The notes: a model not told the origin generated them from the letters alone. A DNA stretch of 18,565 nt from Proteobacteria bacterium UBA1844 (GCA_002338615.1 DDIS01000149.1:814-19378); one strand, 5' to 3'; positions 1 through 6,656 are shown, counted from the first letter of the stretch. A program made the numbers and translations.

Positions 1-797
1 CGATGCGCCATGCCAATGACGATCTCGCGAATGCCGGTCGCGCCGCCCTGCTGGATGACATCATCGATCATCGGGATCAGGCTCTCGCCGCCTTCGAGCG
101 AAAAGCGCTTTTGGCCTACGTAGCGCGTGTGCAGGTAGCGTTCGATACCCTCGGCGCTGGTAAGCTGTTCAAGAATTTGCAGACGATCTTCGTCCTTCAG
201 CGGGTCTGCAGCCATACCCTGCTCGAAGCGCTTGCGCAGCCACAGTCGCTCGCGGGCACGCGATATGTGTGCGAATTCGGCGCCAATCTTGCCGCAATAG
301 ATCTTCTCGAGCAGCGCCACGATGTCTTTCAGCTTCATGCGCCCATTGCCGGACCCGGCCAGCCCGCCTGTAAAAAACTCGGACTCCATGTCCGCGTCGG
401 TCAAGCCAAGGTAATCGCGCTTTAATACGCCGGGCACCGGCCGGTGCAGCAGACCCAGGGGGTCAATATCTGCAATCTGGTGGCCGCGCAGGCTGTATAC
501 CTGGATGAGCCGGGATACGGCCGCCTGCTTTTCGTTGCTGCTCGCCGCACTCGCAGCCGTGACTGAGCGGGCCGACAACACCCGCCGGCCCGATTTGGCT
601 CCGGCACGGAGCTGCTCACGGATTTTTGCGTGCGCGAGCCCGGTATCCTTGTCGCCCAGTGCCTCGAAGTAGGTGCGCCAGCTCGCAGGCACCGAGTCCG
701 GATTGTGGCTGAATTTCTCGTAGAGAGCCTCTACGGCACTGGCATTGGCGCCAAATAGTGGCGACTGGGCGTATTGTTCCTGAAGATTCTTGCTCAT
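1..797 (-). CDS. sucA: 2-oxoglutarate dehydrogenase E1 component, N-terminal part (cut by window edge)
   Basis: E1 is the thiamine-diphosphate subunit that decarboxylates 2-oxoglutarate in the TCA-cycle dehydrogenase complex in the cytoplasm. The visible 265 residues begin MSKNLQEQYAQSPLFGAN and carry the short N-terminal E1 segment (YAQSPLFG, then an SWRTYFEAL stretch). Next come the RLIQVYSLRGHQIADIDPLG block and the region with MKLKDIVALLEKIYCGKIGAEF, GIERYLHTRYVGQKRFSLEGGES and GIREIVIGMAHR, all hallmark SucA sequence. The thiamine-binding and C-terminal domains lie outside the window. The ATG at 797 is chosen because the protein then begins exactly where SucA proteins do. No good Shine-Dalgarno sequence is present, and a strong hairpin sits 13 nt upstream. 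The gene upstream in the same direction is a DUF5658 protein, not sdhB as in enterobacteria. Confidence 0.96.
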   Translation of the reverse strand, partial: MSKNLQEQYAQSPLFGANASAVEALYEKFSHNPDSVPASWRTYFEALGDKDTGLAHAKIREQLRAGAKSGRRVLSARSVTAASAASSNEKQAAVSRLIQVYSLRGHQIADIDPLGLLHRPVPGVLKRDYLGLTDADMESEFFTGGLAGSGNGRMKLKDIVALLEKIYCGKIGAEFAHISRARERLWLRKRFEQGMAADPLKDEDRLQILEQLTSAEGIERYLHTRYVGQKRFSLEGGESLIPMIDDVIQQGGATGIREIVIGMAH

Positions 798-810
798 GGC
801 ACCCAAAGTA

Positions 811-832
811 CGCGATGCCCTGGGGCATCGCG
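811..832 (-). promoter_or_regulatory. Perfect 10-bp inverted repeat in the sucA leader
   Basis: The arms CGCGATGCCC and GGGCATCGCG are perfectly complementary with 2 nt between them. In the sucA mRNA this hairpin would end 13 nt before the AUG, over the place where a ribosome-binding site would be expected. It has no T-run on either side, so it is not a standard terminator. It could be a translational control hairpin or a dyad operator; the sequence alone does not decide. Confidence 0.5.
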
Positions 833-981
833 TCGTTTAATCCTCGTTGAAGTCTGCGCAGTCGACACGAATTTGGCCAAATGTGGCCTGCTTCGGCTGC
901 TACCGCGCATACTCCAGACGACGGCACAGAAAAGGGGTGCTAGTCTAGCCCATGGAAATCGGCGAGGGAACCAAGCGATGC

Positions 982-1464
982 TTACATAGTGCGCAGGAGA
1001 TTCACAATTTCGTAGCACACAAGACAAGCATAGGCCGAAAAGAACGCGGTCAGAAACAAGCCTGCGCGGACCCGATCCAGAAACCTTGCCTTGGCGAGGA
1101 AAACCAGCATCAGGATGCCGATGCCAGTCAGCCCCAGCTTGGTAGCCGCGAATGCGAAGGTGCTTCGTTCCATGACGGATGCCATGAAGGGATTTATCTC
1201 CGTCATGCCGCGGCTTAGCAGTTCGAGCGTCAGGAATGCATCGGTCGCGCTGAGCAACATGGTGCCAACCGCAAGAAAGAACAGCCATGGATGGTGCCAA
1301 TCCAGAAAAATGGCGTCCGAATCCTTGCCGCGACGCAACGTGTGGCGCCGCGAGCGCACAAAACCGTAAAAAACCGTACGCCAGCCAAACGCGCGCCGCC
1401 CACCGAACTCGCGACGCTTGTCGGCCGCTCCGGGGTTAGTCTCTGCCATCTGTGCTTCGCTCAT
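982..1464 (-). CDS. DUF5658-type small membrane protein
   Basis: This is a 160-residue protein of unknown function. A basic N-terminal third (many Arg, about residues 10-50) is followed by hydrophobic segments: WLFFLAVGTMLLSATDAFLT, AATKLGLTGIGILMLVFLA and AGLFLTAFFSAYACLVCYEI. The pattern D-A-F-L-T-L-x(5)-G-x-x-E-x-N-P-F-M is typical of DUF5658, in which a conserved Asp in the first helix is followed by a Gly-x(2)-Glu-x-Asn-Pro loop. The ATG at 1464 is chosen because longer versions need a TTG start and add a tail without similarity; a second ATG lies five codons on. It reads toward sucA with a 184-bp gap, so co-transcription is possible but not shown. Family membership is from memory of the motif. 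Confidence 0.75.
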   Translation of the reverse strand: MSEAQMAETNPGAADKRREFGGRRAFGWRTVFYGFVRSRRHTLRRGKDSDAIFLDWHHPWLFFLAVGTMLLSATDAFLTLELLSRGMTEINPFMASVMERSTFAFAATKLGLTGIGILMLVFLAKARFLDRVRAGLFLTAFFSAYACLVCYEIVNLLRTM

Positions 1465-1596
1465 GCTTCGCTCGTACTCCGTGGGTACCGGCTTGCTCGA
1501 TGATGCACGAATCGCCTGCCTCAGATCGGGTCGTGTTACATAAAGCGGCAACTTTTTATGTCACCTTGGGAGCCGCGTCCACAGTTGTACTGCCTG

Positions 1597-1800
1597 TCAA
1601 TCCAGTGCGTTGGCGACTCGCTCGATCAACAGGGACGTAAGGTCGACCAGGGTCTCGTACGCACAGACCTGCCCGGCACCGATATTAGGCACACTTAGCT
1701 GACCCGGCGTATTTCCTTTTTCCGGGTTCCAGTTGCCAGCAGTACAGCCGCCCGCTCCACCTGAAACGTATTCAATATCTGCCTGGCTCAAATTACGCAT
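1597..1800 (-). CDS. Double-glycine leader peptide 1 (class II microcin/bacteriocin-like precursor)
   Basis: This is a 67-residue precursor. Its first 15 residues, MRNLSQADIEYVSGG, match the double-glycine leader consensus of class II microcins; colicin V has MRTLTLNELDSVSGG. Cleavage after GG would release a 52-residue peptide starting AGGCTAGN, with Cys at precursor positions 19 and 46. A C-terminal stretch (YETLVDLTSLLIERVANALD) looks like an amphipathic helix. Net charge of the mature part is about -3, unusual for a pore-former. It is a paralogue of the peptide at 2977-3180: same length, same leader, AGxCT after the GG, and a shared YE...IERVxNA tail. Such leaders are normally removed and the peptide exported by a C39-peptidase ABC transporter, which is not present here. 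The start is set by a GGAG site 6 nt upstream; that site and ATG are duplicated (see repeat). Function (toxin, signal or other) is unknown. Confidence 0.82.
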   Translation of the reverse strand: MRNLSQADIEYVSGGAGGCTAGNWNPEKGNTPGQLSVPNIGAGQVCAYETLVDLTSLLIERVANALD

Positions 1801-1814
1801 GACAATCTCCGCAT
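1788..1814 (-). other. Overlapping 8-codon upstream ORF created by the duplication
   Basis: The first ATG of the duplicated module (1814-1812) opens a frame reading MRRLSCVI and then TGA, which terminates inside peptide 1, 11 nt past its ATG's first base. Its ribosome-binding site AAGGAG, spaced 6 nt, is stronger than that of the real gene. Initiation here would give only a short product and could lower or couple translation of peptide 1. It is a regulatory candidate, not a protein-coding gene. Confidence 0.5.
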
Positions 1815-1824
1815 GACAATCTCC
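1797..1824 (-). repeat. Exact 14-bp tandem duplication of ribosome-binding site and start codon
   Basis: The unit GCATGACAATCTCC (plus strand) occurs twice head-to-tail, at 1797-1810 and 1811-1824. On the transcribed minus strand each copy reads GGAG, six bases, ATG. The peptide 1 message therefore has two consecutive ribosome-binding-site/ATG modules, 14 nt and hence out of frame with each other. The upstream one has the better AAGGAG site. Confidence 0.95.
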
Positions 1825-2116
1825 TTGTGTCGTGGTTTACCGCGTTATCCGTAACGCACGCCTATTATTAAGGGCAGGCCTCGCGTCCGGAATTTCAGAA
1901 TCTTTCCAGTTTGCAGATAATTGATACCGATTGATGACAGGTTGCAATCGCAGCTTTGCCTCGCAACACAAAGAATCGTCGCCGCACGTGCCGCAAGTTC
2001 CTTTGCTGGATTTTTTCCGGGATTCACGGCATTTCCAGGCGTTTCCTGCAGAAACACATGCGGCACCTGATTTTGCGATTGCTACACTTAATAAATCTGC
2101 GGCAACAGAGCGCGAT
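1801..2116. other. 316-bp divergent intergenic region between peptide 1 and the CPBP protease gene
   Basis: The 60 bp next to peptide 1 hold the duplicated start module and the leader hairpin. A TAATAAT-like hexamer on the minus strand (around 1862-1868) is a possible -10, but no convincing -35 precedes it. The remaining stretch, about 1870-2116, has open frames on both strands (including an in-frame upstream extension of the protease frame to 1931). None shows membrane segments, recognisable motifs or a sensible start, so I call it non-coding promoter region. Confidence 0.5.
1842..1857 (-). promoter_or_regulatory. Leader hairpin of peptide 1 (6-bp stem, CGGA loop)
   Basis: On the transcribed strand GCGTTA and TAACGC flank a CGGA tetraloop, 27 nt before the upstream ATG. 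The peptide 2 leader has the same element at nearly the same distance (28 nt), with one T-A stem pair replaced by C-G. That is a compensatory change that keeps the stem. The element could be an RNA hairpin or an operator dyad. Confidence 0.6.
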
Positions 2117-2980
2117 ATGACCGGACCACCAACCCTGGATTTGCCACGCAAATCATTCGTCGCGGTATTGCTGGTACTGCTTTGCACGCTGATTTTTGAG
2201 GCCTGGTGGGTCATCGGGTCGGCCGACCGGTTCTATAGCCAGGCGCACGCTCTCAATATCGCGAAACTTGTATCGCTACCGGTTCTGGTCCTGTTGATCC
2301 TCATCATCCTTCGCGATCAAAAGCATTTCCTGAAGCGATTGTTTGCCAGGCAAGGTCTTACTGTCCGGCTGGTTCTGACCGGCATCGCGATAGGAATCAT
2401 TGCGCGCATTCTTGCAGTATCCGAGCGGGTCGCAAGGCTTTCGTTTGGCGTATTGGTTAGCCCGGAAACCACGGCGGAAATTGCGCCCAACTACATATTC
2501 GCGTGCCCACCAGCAGCCGTTGTCATTACAGGCGCATTCGTATGGCTCTTGTTCATCCCATTCGCCGAAGAATTCGTCCACCGGGGAGTCATCCTCAGCG
2601 CGTTTGCAAAGCGAGGCCCCTGGGTCGCCGTTCTCGTATCGGCCCTGATATTCGGTTTGTGCCATAGCCCGGCTTCGTCACTCTGGGCATTTCTTTTCGG
2701 TGTGGTGCTCGGCATTCAATACTGGAATGCGGGTGCGCTATGGTTTCCAATCATCACGCATGCGACCTACGACGGGCTTGGTCTTGTTCACGGCGTTTGC
2801 GGAATGTTGGTGTGGAACCCGGCCACGAGCGAGCTGCCATTGCTTGGACCCGGGATATTGGCTGGCTTCGTCGCACTCGCCTGTGCAGTGACGATCTTTT
2901 TCCTGGTTTCGAAAAAATGGGTTGGACTGTGTCAGTCCAACCCGAATCGCAACCCGAATCAAAATTCGCGCCAGGCCTAG
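2117..2980 (+). CDS. CPBP family intramembrane metalloprotease (CAAX/Abi type)
   Basis: This 287-residue multi-pass membrane protein has the three CPBP motifs. E151-E152-x3-R156 is in FIPFAEEFVHRG, F179-x3-H183 is in FGLCHSP, and H215-x3-D219 is in THATYDG (many members have Asn at the last position). About seven to eight hydrophobic segments are seen, starting near residues 14-34 and 50-66 and ending near 245-264. A polar Asn/Gln-rich tail follows. The family includes CAAX prenyl proteases and bacteriocin-associated proteins involved in self-immunity or processing. Here the gene lies between two double-glycine peptide genes on the other strand, suggesting immunity, processing or signalling; that is inference. 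The ATG at 2117 is chosen because the first helix follows directly; the in-frame extension to 1931 adds about 60 residues without membrane character. Its stop overlaps the stop of peptide 2 by 4 bp, and an antisense terminator lies within its last codons. Confidence 0.88.
   Translation: MTGPPTLDLPRKSFVAVLLVLLCTLIFEAWWVIGSADRFYSQAHALNIAKLVSLPVLVLLILIILRDQKHFLKRLFARQGLTVRLVLTGIAIGIIARILAVSERVARLSFGVLVSPETTAEIAPNYIFACPPAAVVITGAFVWLLFIPFAEEFVHRGVILSAFAKRGPWVAVLVSALIFGLCHSPASSLWAFLFGVVLGIQYWNAGALWFPIITHATYDGLGLVHGVCGMLVWNPATSELPLLGPGILAGFVALACAVTIFFLVSKKWVGLCQSNPNRNPNQNSRQA
2912..2943 (-). terminator. Intrinsic terminator of peptide 2, embedded in the CPBP coding sequence
   Basis: Positions 2919-2929 (GGGTTGGACTG) and 2933-2943 (CAGTCCAACCC) form a perfect 11-bp stem with a 3-nt loop. 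Read on the minus strand the stem is followed by A and then six T (2917-2912), the standard Rho-independent layout. It starts 33 bp after the peptide 2 stop codon. On the plus strand no T-run follows, so it should act only on minus-strand transcripts. It overlaps codons of CPBP residues 268-276. Confidence 0.88.
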
Positions 2981-3180
2981 AACGCGTTGAACACTCTTTC
3001 GATTACATGCGAGGTCGCTGCGACAACACCTTCATAGGTTGCGATCAGAGCATCGCCCACCTGTTTCGCTGTCAGGCCGCCCAAAAACGAATTCGGCACA
3101 TCGGCTCCCGAATTCTCGGGCGTGCAGCTGCCTGCCCCTCCTGTGACACAGTCAATCTCGCTCAAAGTCAAACCACGCAT
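2977..3180 (-). CDS. Double-glycine leader peptide 2 (class II microcin/bacteriocin-like precursor)
   Basis: This is a 67-residue precursor whose leader MRGLTLSEIDCVTGG is very close to the colicin V leader (MRTLTLNELDSVSGG). Cleavage after GG would give 52 residues starting AGSCTPENSGADVPN, with one Cys (position 19) and an unusual second Cys in the leader (position 11). The C-terminal half, with ALIATYEGVVAATSHVIERV, is mostly hydrophobic and helical-looking. Net charge of the mature part is about -3. It is paralogous to the peptide at 1597-1800. A good AAGGAG site lies 6 nt before the ATG. Its TAG stop lies in a CTAG shared with the convergent CPBP gene, and an intrinsic terminator follows 33 bp on. 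No exporter gene is in the window. Target and role are unknown. Confidence 0.83.
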   Translation of the reverse strand: MRGLTLSEIDCVTGGAGSCTPENSGADVPNSFLGGLTAKQVGDALIATYEGVVAATSHVIERVFNAF

Positions 3181-3207
3181 TTCGATCTCCTTATCAATTT
3201 AGGGTAA

Positions 3208-3225
3208 CGCGTCATCCGTGACGCG
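3208..3225 (-). promoter_or_regulatory. Leader hairpin of peptide 2 (7-bp stem, CGGA loop)
   Basis: On the transcribed strand CGCGTCA and TGACGCG flank the same CGGA tetraloop as in the peptide 1 leader, about 28 nt before the ATG. Relative to the other copy the stem has a T-A to C-G change on both sides. Surrounding sequence is much less conserved, pointing to a selected element. Confidence 0.6.
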
Positions 3226-3403
3226 AACCCAGCGTAGCCAGCGTGGGCGCCGATAAGGGCCTAATTTCTGCCACATTTGGCGAATTTGGCTCAAATATGG
3301 AGATTTTCCGGGCATTTGCTCCGCTGTGAGCCAGTGCACAGAACCTCTTGCGAGGTCGTTTTAGGATTCTCCAGACGATCAGGATGATTGCGGGAGCCGG
3401 CTG

Positions 3404-4066
3404 ATGATGCGGACAGGCGCCAGGATAGCGGTAGTGGCAGTGATACTGGCCACAAGTGGCCAGGCAATGGCCGACAACAATTTCGGAATCGGGGTCAAGG
3501 CCGGTACGCTCGGCGCGGGTCTCGAAGGTACCTGGCGGCCGTTGCCATACATGGATGTTCGCGTTGGCGCGAATCTCTATGAATTCAAGGACAGTGGCTC
3601 GCAGGCTGGTATCAACTACGACGGCGCGCTAAACCTGGAATCGTATTACGGCACATTGAGTGTTCGCGTTCCATTGAGCCCGCTCAGACTCACGACCGGT
3701 GCATTTTCCAATGGCAACGAGCTCACCCTGGTCAGCAGCGACAACGACCTCATCGTGGATATCGGTGGTACTGCCTACGCTGCCGCAGAGGTCGGGACCT
3801 TGTCGAGTTCGACCTCGTTTTCTGGCGTCGCGCCCTACCTTGGCATCGGTCTCGATTTCACGCTGTTTAACAAGGTCGGCCTGAACTTCGATGTCGGCGT
3901 GCTCTGGCAGGGCGACCCTACCGTCTCGCTGCTGGCCGATGGCCCGATTGCCGGCGATCCCGCCTTTCAGACCTCGCTCGAGCTGGAACGCAAGGAATTA
4001 CTGGATGAAGTCAGCGACTACAAGGCCTGGCCCGTCCTTTCCATTGGCTTTAACTACAATTTCTAG
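3404..4066 (+). CDS. Outer-membrane beta-barrel protein
   Basis: This 220-residue protein has a signal peptide (RTGARIAVVAVILATSG, cleavage likely after QAMA at residue 23). The mature part begins DNNFGIGVKAGTLGAGLEGTW and alternates short amphipathic strands such as MDVRVGANLYEF, YYGTLSVRVPL and GIGLDFTLFN. The chain ends in Phe (FNYNF), the usual signature for insertion by the BAM complex. About eight strands would fit this length. No specific substrate or function can be read. The start is ATG-ATG with a GGGAG nearby; the first ATG is used. It is transcribed away from the peptide 2 gene, with 223 bp between them, and converges on the FAD oxidoreductase gene. Confidence 0.8.
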   Translation: MMRTGARIAVVAVILATSGQAMADNNFGIGVKAGTLGAGLEGTWRPLPYMDVRVGANLYEFKDSGSQAGINYDGALNLESYYGTLSVRVPLSPLRLTTGAFSNGNELTLVSSDNDLIVDIGGTAYAAAEVGTLSSSTSFSGVAPYLGIGLDFTLFNKVGLNFDVGVLWQGDPTVSLLADGPIAGDPAFQTSLELERKELLDEVSDYKAWPVLSIGFNYNF

Positions 4067-4101
4067 GCTGTAACCTGCACCATTGACAAGCCAGGCGATT
4101 C

Positions 4102-5454
4102 TTAGCCACGCGAGTCGCGCCAGCGCGCGATCCTGAGACCCAATTGAAAATATTGCTTGCGCAACGAAGGCAGCGGAAAGCGCTTCGAGAGCCCGCGTGC
4201 CACTCCGGGCAAGCCGGCGGGCATTTTGCCAGTACCCGTCCATTCCGCCAGCAGCATGCCGGTCATGCTCGCGGCAGCCACACCATTGCCATGGTAACCG
4301 AATCCAAAGTAGATACTCGGATCATCCGCGAGACGCCCCACGCTCGGGCAAAAGCTTCGCGTAAAGCATATGAGCCCGTGCCACCTGTAGTTGATCTCCA
4401 CGTTGGCCCACTGCGGCCAGATTCGATGCAATGCTGCGACGAGTTCAGCATAGGTCGCTCTCTCTCCCTCAGCGTCTCCCGTTGAATCACCGCGTCCGCC
4501 GAACAGGAATCGCCGGTCCGGCAGCAGGCGGAAGTAGTTCAGGAGTTGCCGCGAACTGGCGGTGGGGTTTTCCGTGCGCCAGTTGTAAAGGTCCAGCTCC
4601 GCTGCTGTCAGTGGGCGCGTAACAACTATTGCACTGATGACCGGCAAGGTTCGACCGTAGAACAAGGGGTACAAATCCTCCTGAACGAATGCATTGCACG
4701 CATAGATCACACGTCTCGCCCGCAGTCGGCCGTTCTCGGTAGTCAAAGAATGCGTACCGTCCGCCTCCTTGTTCCATTCAATGACCTGGCTGTGCTGATG
4801 CAGCTTCGCACCATGTTGCACAGCGGAACGCGCAAGACCCCTGCAGTAACGCAGCGGATGCAAAGCAAATGTCGGTTGGCTAATGCTCGCACCGAACATT
4901 TCCTCGGACGCAAAAAATCGTTCCCGACACTCGTCGCCCGATATGAATTCCAGTTGTGCGCCGAGGGCCGCCGGCAATACATCACAGTCGGAGCGCATTT
5001 TGTCGGCCGCTGTCCTGCTGTGCGCGACCGTGATTTCGGCATTGCCCGTCGGCTCGCAGTCGATCGACTCATCGGCGATGAGCGAGCGCGTATAGTCCAC
5101 CGATTGCATGGCCGCCTGGTACCACTCGCGTGCTTTTTCCCGACCGGCGTATTTGATCAGGTCCTGCCCGTGCAGCGCACTGCCACCCACGCAACAGAAC
5201 CCGCCATTGCGGCCAGACGCGCCCCAACCGATATGGCCCGCTTCGAGCACCTGAACATCAACATCGTGGTCCCTGGCGAGGTGCAACGCCGCAGACAAGC
5301 CGGTATAACCGCCGCCGATAATGGCAACATCGCAAGATCCATTCCCTTCGAGCGCAGGCGCGTTCATGCCCGGATTGTCAGCACTCGCTTCCCAATAGCT
5401 TTGTTGCGGGCTATCAAACCCGTATAGATTGTCATCGAGCAGCCGCGGTTTCAC
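4102..5454 (-). CDS. FAD-dependent oxidoreductase, DAO family (OrdL/PuuB-like)
   Basis: This 450-residue flavoenzyme belongs to the D-amino-acid-oxidase-like superfamily. The dinucleotide fold is clear: VAIIGGGYTGLSAALHLA around residues 43-60, E71 as the ribose-binding acid, then GWGASGRNGG. A C-terminal motif GFGYHGNGVAAA closes the FAD site. The closest subgroup by sequence feel is gamma-glutamylputrescine oxidase/OrdL (starting YxxxxPQQSYWEAS), which oxidise amines or amino acids with release of H2O2; the substrate is not determined. The start is GTG, overlapping the stop of the upstream MFS gene as GTGA, which implies translational coupling and a joint role in uptake and oxidation of an amine-like compound (inference). 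Confidence 0.88.
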   Translation of the reverse strand: MKPRLLDDNLYGFDSPQQSYWEASADNPGMNAPALEGNGSCDVAIIGGGYTGLSAALHLARDHDVDVQVLEAGHIGWGASGRNGGFCCVGGSALHGQDLIKYAGREKAREWYQAAMQSVDYTRSLIADESIDCEPTGNAEITVAHSRTAADKMRSDCDVLPAALGAQLEFISGDECRERFFASEEMFGASISQPTFALHPLRYCRGLARSAVQHGAKLHQHSQVIEWNKEADGTHSLTTENGRLRARRVIYACNAFVQEDLYPLFYGRTLPVISAIVVTRPLTAAELDLYNWRTENPTASSRQLLNYFRLLPDRRFLFGGRGDSTGDAEGERATYAELVAALHRIWPQWANVEINYRWHGLICFTRSFCPSVGRLADDPSIYFGFGYHGNGVAAASMTGMLLAEWTGTGKMPAGLPGVARGLSKRFPLPSLRKQYFQLGLRIARWRDSRG

Positions 5455-6656
5455 GTCGTCTCAGCCGCATAGATGGCACGCTTTCGTTGCAGTAATGGAT
5501 CTTTGCGAACCCAAACCAGTGCCATGACGATCAGCACAATCAAAGGGAACGGGACCCATACCAGGCGTTGCCAGCCGAAAAAGTACAACACGGCGCCGGC
5601 TGCAAGAGATGCGAGTGCCGACGAACCGAAAACCAGGAACTCATTGACCGCCTGCGCCCTGAATCGCTCTCCGCTCGAGTACGTGTAGGTAAGCATCGTC
5701 GTGCCACCGACGTAGAGAAAATTCCAACCAACGCCGAGCAGCACCAGCGCAAAGGTGTAGTGCAGTATCGCTTGACCCTGTAACGCGACCACAGAAGTCA
5801 GGCAAAACAACACGGCACCACTCAACATCAATCGCACGACGCCGAATCGTTCGATCAGGAACCCGGAGACCAGTGACGGCAGATACATGCCAAGTACGTG
5901 CGCACGGATTACCGCGCCGGTTTGTTCTATCGAAAAACCATCGTGAACATGCATGCTGAGCGGCGTCGCAGTCATCAGCAGTGTCATCAGGCCATAGGCT
6001 GCCGTGCCACCGAGCACCGCGACGATGTACACGGGTTGCCGCACGATGCCACCGAGCTGACGGTGCGCAATCGGGCCATCGACGGATGTCGTTGCAACGG
6101 CCGACCGCAATTGTGTGAAAAGCAGCGCTTGCAGGGTATACAAGCCGATTAGCGCAAACATGACGCCAACGTACGGCGCCCCGCCCGGCCAGTGGCTGCC
6201 ACGCGCGACCAGTTCTGGCCCCAGAAACGCGCCACCGATTGAGCCCAGCAAGACGAATGAAATCGCCCGGGGCACGTACGCCGGCGAGACACTTTCAGCA
6301 GCCGCATATCGATATTGCTGCGTGAACGCCATGTTCACACCAAATAACATACCGGCCGCAATGAAGATCGCGAAACTGTTGTAGTAGAGCGCAACTATCG
6401 CAAGCGCGAGCGCAGCGATGGATGACATGGACGCGAGTGCAAAGCCCCGTGACCGACCAATGCGCCGCATCAGCATGGCCGCTGGAATCGTTGTCGCAGC
6501 AACCGCAACGACCATCATCGACACCGGCAATGTGGACCACGCCGGGTTCTTACTAAGTGTCGCGCCGATAATACCGCCCAAAGTTACGATCACGATCGAA
6601 CCGGTCGCCGATATAAGCTGGCATACCACAAGGATGATCAGATTGCGCTGGTGCAT
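5451..6656 (-). CDS. MFS transporter
   Basis: This inner-membrane transporter of 401 residues has about 12 hydrophobic segments in two halves separated by a loop near residues 185-205. The MFS loop 2-3 signature appears as MRRIGRSRGFA, and the second half has an equivalent LIERFGVVRLML. The ATG at 6656 is chosen because the first helix (LIILVVCQLISATG) follows immediately; an in-frame extension to 6743 adds 29 residues without membrane character and overlaps the divergent promoter. Substrate is unknown. The 4-bp overlap with the downstream FAD oxidoreductase suggests import of its substrate or export of a product. Confidence 0.9.
   Translation of the reverse strand: MHQRNLIILVVCQLISATGSIVIVTLGGIIGATLSKNPAWSTLPVSMMVVAVAATTIPAAMLMRRIGRSRGFALASMSSIAALALAIVALYYNSFAIFIAAGMLFGVNMAFTQQYRYAAAESVSPAYVPRAISFVLLGSIGGAFLGPELVARGSHWPGGAPYVGVMFALIGLYTLQALLFTQLRSAVATTSVDGPIAHRQLGGIVRQPVYIVAVLGGTAAYGLMTLLMTATPLSMHVHDGFSIEQTGAVIRAHVLGMYLPSLVSGFLIERFGVVRLMLSGAVLFCLTSVVALQGQAILHYTFALVLLGVGWNFLYVGGTTMLTYTYSSGERFRAQAVNEFLVFGSSALASLAAGAVLYFFGWQRLVWVPFPLIVLIVMALVWVRKDPLLQRKRAIYAAETT

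Noticed and set aside
3..425. Plus-strand open frame of 140 codons at the left edge
   Set aside because: It is antisense to sucA, whose minus-strand translation is unmistakable over the same bases.
1538..1561. AT-rich 7-bp hairpin (ACATAAA/TTTATGT) between peptide 1 and the DUF5658 gene
   Set aside because: The stem is weak, the loop is 10 nt, and no T-run follows on the minus strand, so it is not supported as the terminator of peptide 1.
1837..2214. Overlapping open frames on both strands upstream of the CPBP gene, including a Cys-rich minus-strand frame
   Set aside because: No conserved motif, no ribosome-binding site, and starts that do not fit. The minus frame runs into the CPBP coding region.
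3342..3363. Short stem ACCTC/GAGGT followed by CGTTTTA before the outer-membrane protein gene
   Set aside because: It has only 5 bp of pairing and no plus-strand gene upstream that it would terminate.
4546..5427. Long plus-strand open frame of 293 codons
   Set aside because: It is a shadow of the FAD oxidoreductase gene on the minus strand, which has full family motifs.
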